A stretch of DNA of 21,721 nucleotides from a virus. Position numbers and translations under genes: made by a program. Below, piece by piece: positions 1 to 4,605 of the stretch; the stretch's first letter is position 1, and each line of letters begins with the position of its first letter. Below the pieces are notes generated by a model. It did no database searches and was not told the origin of the DNA. It worked only from the letters and a program-made list of their open reading frames with translations. The DNA is taken from the IMG/VR virus record IMGVR_UViG_3300025418_000637, positions 1-21,721 of that record. The stretch is one strand, 5' to 3'.

Positions 1-9
1 CTGGTATAC

Positions 10-366
10 TTAGACTGGCAAGTAAACCGGCTTAAAGCCAAAGACTTCGCACCGGTATAATACACCATGGATCTCAAACTCATCATTGACCATAGATGAC
101 CGGTGGCCAATATAACGGCCAAAATGAGTACGCAGAGGCTGCATTACTTCTACATCGTCACTATAATCTTTATTCTCAAACTCTTCTTCAGAGACGGGAT
201 CAATAAGCATGGGCCCCTTGGACCAAGAACCAAAGACATTTTGAGTACGCTCAAAGGCATATTCCAATGCCGCATCAGTATTCATGCTCGGAAAAGCATC
301 AACATTTGCAATATGCACGCGCCCACCCGAGAGTTCGTCGATATGATAAACTGCCACGATAGCCAT
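10..366 (-). CDS. Hypothetical early protein, 118 aa
   Basis: I do not recognise this protein. It starts with MAIVAVYHIDEL, is acidic in the middle (EEEFENKDYSDD near residues 60-72) and has no membrane segment, signal peptide or catalytic motif that I can see. It looks like a small soluble alpha/beta protein. The ATG at 364-366 is preceded by AAGGA about 8 nt upstream on the minus strand, a good ribosome binding site. A near-consensus sigma70 promoter lies directly upstream (-10 at 397-402, -35 at 420-425), so it should be transcribed early as its own unit. The stop is TAA at 10-12. It is the left-most gene of an early array that probably continues beyond the window. The reading frame is well supported; the function is unknown. 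Confidence 0.8.
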   Translation of the reverse strand: MAIVAVYHIDELSGGRVHIANVDAFPSMNTDAALEYAFERTQNVFGSWSKGPMLIDPVSEEEFENKDYSDDVEVMQPLRTHFGRYIGHRSSMVNDEFEIHGVLYRCEVFGFKPVYLPV

Positions 367-380
367 TAGTTTTTTCCTTG

Positions 381-426
381 TTTCCTTTGATATCCCATCA
401 TACCATGGGAACGAATTAATGTCAAT
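381..426 (-). repeat. Promoter/leader cassette repeat, type A copy 1
   Basis: This 46-bp block matches 626-671 at 42 of 46 positions by direct alignment. It contains promoter P1 and the first part of the leader, including an AAAGGAAA purine run. The promoter and leader have evidently been duplicated as one unit ahead of unrelated genes. Confidence 0.85.
397..425 (-). promoter_or_regulatory. Early sigma70-type promoter P1
   Basis: On the minus strand TTGACA (425-420), a 17-bp spacer and TATGAT (402-397). The -35 is followed by TTAATT, as in all six promoters of this block. It lies about 30 bp upstream of the 118-aa gene. The inverted repeat CCCAT/ATGGG (394-398 and 405-409) brackets the -10 box. 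Confidence 0.85.
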
Positions 427-432
427 CCACTC

Positions 433-612
433 TCAGGCGTCAGCGGCCCGAAGCTGCTGACTCATATGCCGGTATTCATCTCTATAGATCTCAAGATCTT
501 CTTCGAGTTCTTTAATGAGCCTCAGGGCTTTTTCATACTTAGAGGTGTGGAGTACTACCCAACCACTCTGAGTACCACAGTAAGGCTCAAGTAGTTGAAC
601 TATCTTACTCAT
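433..612 (-). CDS. Small early protein, 59 aa
   Basis: A 59-residue ORF reading MSKIVQLLEPYCGTQ at the start and QQLRAADA at the end, with TGA at 433-435. Residues 25-50 (KYEKALRLIKELEEDLEIYR) are strongly charged with a heptad-like pattern, so a short amphipathic helix or coiled coil is likely. A purine-rich site (AAGGGAAA) precedes the ATG at 610-612, and promoter P2 sits 30 bp upstream. This promoter spacing and the filled gap between its neighbours support a real gene despite its size. The family is not recognised. Small early phage proteins of this sort often bind host enzymes, but nothing in the sequence shows a target here. Confidence 0.72.
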   Translation of the reverse strand: MSKIVQLLEPYCGTQSGWVVLHTSKYEKALRLIKELEEDLEIYRDEYRHMSQQLRAADA

Positions 613-625
613 GCCGTTTCCCTTA

Positions 626-671
626 TTTCCTTTGATGTCCCATCATACCATGGGCTGGAATTAATGTCAAT
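626..671 (-). repeat. Promoter/leader cassette repeat, type A copy 2
   Basis: Second copy of the 46-bp type A block (see 381-426). Four differences are visible: one in the leader and three adjacent ones in the spacer. Confidence 0.85.
642..670 (-). promoter_or_regulatory. Early sigma70-type promoter P2
   Basis: Minus-strand TTGACA (670-665), 17-bp spacer, TATGAT (647-642), with TTAATT after the -35. It drives the 59-aa gene. Like P1 it has CCCAT/ATGGG arms around the -10 (639-643 and 650-654). Confidence 0.85.
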
Positions 672-685
672 GGCCTGAGCCAAGG

Positions 686-1516
686 TTACCCATTCTTGAG
701 GCAGGTAACCTTGGCCAGGGACTCGAACCGAGTTGCATTGGCTCGACGAAGCTTAGCAATCTTGAGAACCATACGAAGACTGGTTTCACGAAGACGGTCG
801 AAGTTCTTAATCACGAAGTTCATGACGTCAGACTTCTGTTCTTCAGTGTAGTCATCGAGAAGACCAGCTTTGACGACTTGCTTGATACGGATGAGGTAGT
901 CACGCTTAGTCTTCATGGCGAGATCGATGTAATGGGACCGAGAAACAAGAGCACCGAAGTGAGGTGCAAGCTTGTGACCCTTGTCGATCATTGCATCCAT
1001 GTCGTAGTTGGTAATAAAGATGACAGTACCTTGGAACTGGAAGCGACGAGGAATGATGTCGCCATCTTGGTCCTCAAACTTAGCTTCAGTCATCCAAGAG
1101 ATCATACGCTTGTCAGACGAGTCAGTTGCAGCCTTGATAAGGTTAAGAGACACATCGTCGAAGAAGATGCTGTCGGCATCGTCAAAGACCACGACACAAC
1201 CGGGATGCCTATGCTCATAAAGAGCACGAAGCAGACCAGTAGCACGAACATAGCCCTTGATCTGAGTACTACGGATACCTTCCGGATCATACTCATTCAG
1301 CACTTGCTCGACAGTAAACGACTTGCCGAGACCAGCAGGGCCAGAGACGATGAGACCACGAATGGTACCATCTACTGCGGCATATGCAAGATCGCTGAGA
1401 ACAGTGAAGCGTTCATGCAGCTTAGCTTCGATTTGCTCATCCGTTTCATTAGAGACAGCTTGAGCGAAAGAAGAAACGTTACGAGCTTTGTCACGGTTAT
1501 AAACGCCACGAGGCAT
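686..1516 (-). CDS. AAA-type P-loop ATPase, early
   Basis: A 276-aa nucleotide-binding protein. Walker A is GPAGLGKS (residues 59-66), Walker B is VVVFDDAD (108-115) and a sensor-1 type segment IFITN ends at N170. R193 in the SRSHYIDL segment is a candidate arginine finger, and the C-terminal helical part holds an SLRMV segment near 246-250. This is the AAA/AAA+ layout of a single ATPase core with a short lid. No nuclease, primase or DNA-binding domain is visible, so the substrate is unknown; remodelling or loading on DNA is only a family-level guess. I chose the ATG at 1514-1516 because it has AAGGAC upstream. A longer reading from TTG at 1582 would translate the promoter itself, whose transcript starts near 1547. 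Promoter P3 drives it as a single gene. Confidence 0.88.
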   Translation of the reverse strand: MPRGVYNRDKARNVSSFAQAVSNETDEQIEAKLHERFTVLSDLAYAAVDGTIRGLIVSGPAGLGKSFTVEQVLNEYDPEGIRSTQIKGYVRATGLLRALYEHRHPGCVVVFDDADSIFFDDVSLNLIKAATDSSDKRMISWMTEAKFEDQDGDIIPRRFQFQGTVIFITNYDMDAMIDKGHKLAPHFGALVSRSHYIDLAMKTKRDYLIRIKQVVKAGLLDDYTEEQKSDVMNFVIKNFDRLRETSLRMVLKIAKLRRANATRFESLAKVTCLKNG

Positions 1517-1553
1517 ATTGAGATGTCCTTTGTTTGGTTGGTTTGATAAGGCT

Positions 1554-1582
1554 ATTATATCTGGTAGGCTAATTAATGTCAA
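1554..1582 (-). promoter_or_regulatory. Early sigma70-type promoter P3
   Basis: Minus-strand TTGACA (1582-1577), 17-bp spacer, TATAAT (1559-1554): a full consensus promoter for the ATPase gene. The -35 box also supplies the TGA stop (1581-1579) of the 42-aa gene upstream. Confidence 0.9.
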
Positions 1583-1707
1583 TACCGCGGAGCTAGATGA
1601 TCCACATCAGCTGATCCGACTGACATCATAATCACGACTAAGATAAGCCCAGCTATGGCAAAGATCACAGCTGCAGCCTCAAGGGCAAACCTAATGTAGC
1701 GGTTCAT
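1579..1707 (-). CDS. Small single-helix membrane peptide, 42 aa
   Basis: The ORF starts MNRYIRFALEAAAVIFAI and ends HLAPRY, 42 residues. Residues about 9-29 are a continuous hydrophobic stretch (AAAVIFAIAGLILVVIMM), long enough for one transmembrane helix. Two arginines precede it, so the N terminus is probably cytoplasmic by the positive-inside rule. A strong ribosome binding site (AAAGGAAAAGGAA) lies just upstream and promoter P4 is 28 bp before the ATG. Its TGA stop at 1579-1581 lies inside the -35 hexamer of P3. Not recognised as a named family. A small early inner-membrane peptide could act in superinfection exclusion or membrane modulation, but that is inference only. Confidence 0.72.
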   Translation of the reverse strand: MNRYIRFALEAAAVIFAIAGLILVVIMMSVGSADVDHLAPRY

Positions 1708-1721
1708 GTGGATTCCTTTTC

Positions 1722-1764
1722 CTTTTGTAAGACCATTCTATATGGTAGGCCAATTAATGTCAAT
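1722..1764 (-). repeat. Promoter/leader cassette repeat, type B copy 1
   Basis: 43 bp identical to 2084-2126. It spans the -35, spacer, -10 and first leader bases of promoter P4. Exact identity outside coding sequence points to recent duplication or gene conversion. Confidence 0.9.
1735..1763 (-). promoter_or_regulatory. Early sigma70-type promoter P4
   Basis: Minus-strand TTGACA (1763-1758), 17-bp spacer, TAGAAT (1740-1735). It drives the 42-aa membrane peptide. CCAT/ATGG arms (1733-1736 and 1742-1745) bracket the -10 region. Confidence 0.82.
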
Positions 1765-1768
1765 GGGC

Positions 1769-2071
1769 TCAGACGTAATGAGTCAGATTGTCAAACTCAC
1801 GTCCGGCGGGCCAGGTCCATACAGTATACACAGCTAGCTTAGCCCACACAGCACAATCACGCCGAGTAGTACCAGAGATAGAGTTCCACCGACCAGAAGT
1901 CTTGCCATAGTTATAGCGAGGGCCAACATAAAAAGTCTTGACCTTATACTTCTTGCCAGTGACTTTACTCAGCTTATTCAGCTCAGCCTTAAGTACATCT
2001 CGAGCATAGTCGAGTTTATGGATAGGGATAGGAGTGTAGCCAACTGGAGTTTTGGGAGTGTAATTCTTCAT
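1769..2071 (-). CDS. Hypothetical early protein, 100 aa
   Basis: A basic 100-residue protein beginning MKNYTPKTPVGYTPIPIHK and ending WTWPAGREFDNLTHYV. It is rich in Lys, Tyr and Trp and has a lysine-rich middle (KLSKVTGKKYKVKTFYVG). No membrane segment or known motif is visible. The ATG at 2069-2071 is chosen because GAGGAATGGAAG lies just upstream and because the alternative TTG at 2125 would be inside the -35 box of promoter P5. The TGA stop at 1769-1771 is followed two codons later by an in-frame second TGA formed by the TTGACA of P4. Its composition would suit a nucleic-acid or host-protein binding role, but I cannot assign one. Confidence 0.75.
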   Translation of the reverse strand: MKNYTPKTPVGYTPIPIHKLDYARDVLKAELNKLSKVTGKKYKVKTFYVGPRYNYGKTSGRWNSISGTTRRDCAVWAKLAVYTVWTWPAGREFDNLTHYV

Positions 2072-2083
2072 GCTTCCATTCCT

Positions 2084-2126
2084 CTTTTGTAAGACCATTC
2101 TATATGGTAGGCCAATTAATGTCAAT
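2084..2126 (-). repeat. Promoter/leader cassette repeat, type B copy 2
   Basis: 43 bp identical to 1722-1764, holding promoter P5. See that entry. Confidence 0.9.
2097..2125 (-). promoter_or_regulatory. Early sigma70-type promoter P5
   Basis: Minus-strand TTGACA (2125-2120), 17-bp spacer, TAGAAT (2102-2097). It drives the 100-aa gene. CCAT/ATGG arms lie at 2095-2098 and 2104-2107. The -35 supplies the TGA stop (2124-2122) of the 40-aa gene. Confidence 0.82.
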
Positions 2127-2244
2127 CCGCCTTGTCGTTTTTATGACGAGAATGACGACTGAAGCTGCCCTTTCCCTTTTTAGCCTTAAAGATCAAGGCC
2201 TTATTGGCTTTATGGGCATTCTTGGCTATTGGGTTCTGGCTCAT
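2122..2244 (-). CDS. Small basic peptide, 40 aa
   Basis: The ORF starts MSQNPIAKNAHKANKALIF and ends RHKNDKAD, with the stop TGA (2122-2124) inside the -35 hexamer of promoter P5. It is extremely rich in Lys, His and Arg and has no hydrophobic segment, so nucleic-acid binding is plausible but not shown. Promoter P6 would start the transcript near 2269, leaving a leader of about 25 nt. The ribosome site is weak (GGAA repeats), and a competing 19-codon frame starts at an ATG right at the predicted transcript start. The promoter placement and the exact stop/-35 overlap seen also for the 42-aa gene favour it being real. Confidence 0.6.
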   Translation of the reverse strand: MSQNPIAKNAHKANKALIFKAKKGKGSFSRHSRHKNDKAD

Positions 2245-2275
2245 GTTCCAATTCCATAATTAATTCCATAAGAGT

Positions 2276-2304
2276 ATTATATTAGGTAGGCCAATTAATG
2301 TCAA
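2276..2304 (-). promoter_or_regulatory. Early sigma70-type promoter P6
   Basis: Minus-strand TTGACA (2304-2299), 17-bp spacer, TATAAT (2281-2276): full consensus. It is the first promoter of the leftward early block and lies back to back with the rightward late promoter. Confidence 0.9.
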
Positions 2305-2318
2305 TATCTTTTTTTTCT

Positions 2319-2326
2319 TATAAATA
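2319..2326 (+). promoter_or_regulatory. T4-type late promoter for the baseplate genes
   Basis: TATAAATA, the exact core recognised in T4 by RNA polymerase carrying the phage late sigma factor gp55. It sits 20 bp before the gene 25 ATG, after a T-rich run, and a GGGAG ribosome site follows. The match and position are seen directly; use of a gp55-type factor here is inferred, since no such gene is in the window. Confidence 0.8.
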
Positions 2327-2346
2327 TTAAAATATGGGAGTTTAAT

Positions 2347-2769
2347 ATGGCAACTTTAAAGACCGAATATCAAGTTCAACCCACATTATACATAGATATA
2401 CCTACGAACTTCGATATTCATCCAGTCAAAGGCGATATTGTTTTAATAAAAAATGATGAAGCCGTCAAGCGTTCTATTATTAATATTGTAAGAACATCTT
2501 TATTTGAAAGACGTTTCCGCCCAGATTTTGGCTGCAATGTTGTTGGACAACTCTTTGAAAACTTTAATGACAACACCATTTACATGGTACAGCAAAGTAT
2601 TATATCAGCTATAAACAGCTATGAGCCTAGAGCTAAACTTATCGATGTTACAGTTTCATCTATTGATGGAAATGATAATTCATTAGCAGCAACAATAACA
2701 TTTGCGATTAATGGGGCATCACAACAAACTACTTTAACAACCACACTTGGTGTCAGTCTTGTTAGATAA
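2347..2769 (+). CDS. 25: Baseplate wedge protein gp25
   Basis: This 140-aa protein belongs to the gpW/gp25 family; T4 gp25 is 132 aa. Residues about 36-65 (NDEAVKRSIINIVRTSLFERR onward) match the conserved front half, in which a short helix leads to the FERRFRPDFG turn. The family's EPR motif is at residues 93-95 in SYEPRAKL. In T4, gp25 forms the wedge core with gp6 and gp53 and helps couple the sheath to the baseplate. The ATG has GGGAG 7 nt upstream and follows a perfect late promoter core. Gene 6 comes 36 bp later, as in T4-like phages. The stop codon lies inside a second late-promoter-like sequence. Confidence 0.93.
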   Translation: MATLKTEYQVQPTLYIDIPTNFDIHPVKGDIVLIKNDEAVKRSIINIVRTSLFERRFRPDFGCNVVGQLFENFNDNTIYMVQQSIISAINSYEPRAKLIDVTVSSIDGNDNSLAATITFAINGASQQTTLTTTLGVSLVR

Positions 2770-2772
2770 ATA
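2765..2772 (+). promoter_or_regulatory. Candidate late promoter GATAAATA
   Basis: One mismatch to the T4 late core, 33 bp before the gene 6 ATG, and it includes the TAA stop of gene 25. In this AT-rich DNA a chance match is possible. Confidence 0.4.
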
Positions 2773-2805
2773 ATTGACGCCTTCACTTATTAATTGAGAT
2801 AATTC

Positions 2806-4605
2806 ATGTCATCAAACAGTGCACTTGTAACATCTAGTTTAGATTTTGATACAATCAAGGCTAATTTAGTTACATATCTACAGGGTCAACCTCAGTTTAA
2901 AGGCTACGACTTTCTTGGATCTAACTTATCAGTACTGATAGATCTATTAGCATACAACACTTATTATAATAATTTCTACACAAACATGGCCATCTCGGAA
3001 GCATTCCTTGACTCGGCACAAATCATGGACTCAGTAGTATCCCGTGCTAAGGAACTTAATTACACTCCTAGATCTAAAAGATCTGCCACAGCACAGATTA
3101 CCTTAAGTGTAACTCCACAGCCTGATAATGTTGGTAACTATCCAGCAAACATATATATTCCAAAATACTCTCAGTTCAGCTCTAGAATTGACACGAGTAT
3201 CTTTACATTTACTACAGATCAAGACATTGTTCTTAATTCAGTTAATAACTATACTACATCTAATATATCTATCTATGAAGGCACTGTAGTAACAGAGCAG
3301 TTTGTATATGATAGCACATTAACTGATCAGAAGTTTTTATTAAGCAATCCTAATATTGACACAACAAGCATTTCAGTTCATGTTCTAAATTCATTAACTG
3401 ATACTAATAATACTGAGTTCATTCAAGCATCTACTCTTCTTGGATATAATAATGCTTCAAAGATCTTCTTTATCCAAGGCTCATCTAATGGAAGATATGA
3501 GTTAATCTTTGGTGATGGTAATATTGGTCAAGCATTAATCAATGGTAATGTTATAAGTGTTACATATAGAGTCTGTGCAGGATCAAATGGTAACTTATGC
3601 AAGACTTTTATTCCAATCAATGGCATTGGTGGATATGGTCAAAGCCAAATAGGCGTAAAAACTGAGCTGTCTTCATATGGCGGATCTGATGCAGAAACCA
3701 TTGACTCTATTAAGTATAATGCACCAAGACATTACCAAACACAGCAGCGCGCAGTAACCAATGATGATTATCGTATCATTCTTCTTCAAAAGTTTCAGAA
3801 CATCAGAGCTGTGAATGTATATGGTGGTGAAACAGTATATCCTCCTAAGTATGGATACGTGTATGTTTCAGTAGATCTGAATAATGTAATAGGTGTTCCA
3901 ACTAGCGTAGCAGATCAGATTGCAGCATATCTTTTAAACTATATGCCTATTTCAATTAAGCCTATTGTAATTTCACCAGATTATATGTATATTGAGCCTA
4001 CAATCAATGTAAAATACAATCTAAATCTTACAACACAAAGCACCGGTGATATTCAGTCAACTATTCTTGCAACAGTTGTTGCATTCAATAATGATAATCT
4101 TAATGACTTCAATATTCTATTCAGATATAGTAAGTTAGCAGCTGCAATTGATAACTCAGATCCTTCAATCTTCAGTACTGATCTTGAAGTCCGTATGACT
4201 AGACGATACACACCTACAATAAATCAATCTGAGGTTATTTCAATTAACTTCGAGAATCCTTTAATTGCTGGTTCAGTAACTTCAACAGCATTTACATATA
4301 ACAATGTATCTGGATTCTTTAAAGATATGGGTGATGGTACTATTGCAATTGTAAGTGGTATTGGAACATCCGGTGGAACACCAGTAAGTAGTTCTAAAGT
4401 ATCAACACTTCAAGTTAATGTAGGTACTATTAATTATGACACTGGATTAGTATCAATTAACTTCCCAGCCGTATCTGCCTTTGTTGGAAATTATGTAAAT
4501 ATCTATGCTAAATCTTCTACACCAGATTTTAGTGTTAATACCAACAGCGTATTACTTATAGATCCAGTTGATGTATCAGTAAACGTAACGGCGGCTAGAC
4601 AATGA
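2806..4605 (+). CDS. 6: Baseplate wedge protein gp6
   Basis: The 599-aa product is a baseplate-J/gp6-type wedge protein (T4 gp6 is 660 aa). The N-terminal 100 residues (LDFDTIKANLVTYLQGQPQF, then a tyrosine-rich NTYYNNFYTNMAI segment) and the segment NAPRHYQTQQRAVTNDDY (305-322) are the conserved blocks. The latter is typical of gp6/gpJ proteins, where it precedes the C-terminal domains. In T4, gp6 dimers form the continuous inner ring that ties the wedges together. The ribosome site is modest (TTGAGA). The stop TGA overlaps the start of gene 7 as ATGA, which suggests translational coupling. Gene order, length and motifs agree. Confidence 0.92.
   Translation: MSSNSALVTSSLDFDTIKANLVTYLQGQPQFKGYDFLGSNLSVLIDLLAYNTYYNNFYTNMAISEAFLDSAQIMDSVVSRAKELNYTPRSKRSATAQITLSVTPQPDNVGNYPANIYIPKYSQFSSRIDTSIFTFTTDQDIVLNSVNNYTTSNISIYEGTVVTEQFVYDSTLTDQKFLLSNPNIDTTSISVHVLNSLTDTNNTEFIQASTLLGYNNASKIFFIQGSSNGRYELIFGDGNIGQALINGNVISVTYRVCAGSNGNLCKTFIPINGIGGYGQSQIGVKTELSSYGGSDAETIDSIKYNAPRHYQTQQRAVTNDDYRIILLQKFQNIRAVNVYGGETVYPPKYGYVYVSVDLNNVIGVPTSVADQIAAYLLNYMPISIKPIVISPDYMYIEPTINVKYNLNLTTQSTGDIQSTILATVVAFNNDNLNDFNILFRYSKLAAAIDNSDPSIFSTDLEVRMTRRYTPTINQSEVISINFENPLIAGSVTSTAFTYNNVSGFFKDMGDGTIAIVSGIGTSGGTPVSSSKVSTLQVNVGTINYDTGLVSINFPAVSAFVGNYVNIYAKSSTPDFSVNTNSVLLIDPVDVSVNVTAARQ

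Noticed and set aside
878-1546. Plus-strand 222-codon frame opposite the ATPase
   Set aside because: Antisense shadow of a well supported gene, with no ribosome site or family features.
1514-1582. Longer ATPase reading from a TTG at 1582
   Set aside because: The extra 22 codons translate the P3 promoter itself, upstream of its expected transcript start; the ATG at 1514-1516 has a proper ribosome site.
2072-2125. Longer 100-aa gene reading from a TTG at 2125
   Set aside because: It starts in the -35 box of P5 and gives the same promoter-derived peptide (MTLIGLP...) as the ATPase extension; the ATG at 2069-2071 is preferred.
2245-2269. 19-codon frame starting at the P6 transcript start (MELIMELEHEP...)
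   Set aside because: Nearly leaderless, very short and overlapping the better placed 40-aa frame, so not listed as a gene; it could still be a leader peptide.
2305-2318. T run before the late promoter as an intrinsic terminator
   Set aside because: No GC-rich hairpin precedes it on either strand.
2774-2803. TTGACG-N18-GATAAT before gene 6 as a sigma70 promoter
   Set aside because: Imperfect boxes and spacing, no TTAATT extension, wrong strand and gene class for the early set; likely chance in AT-rich DNA.
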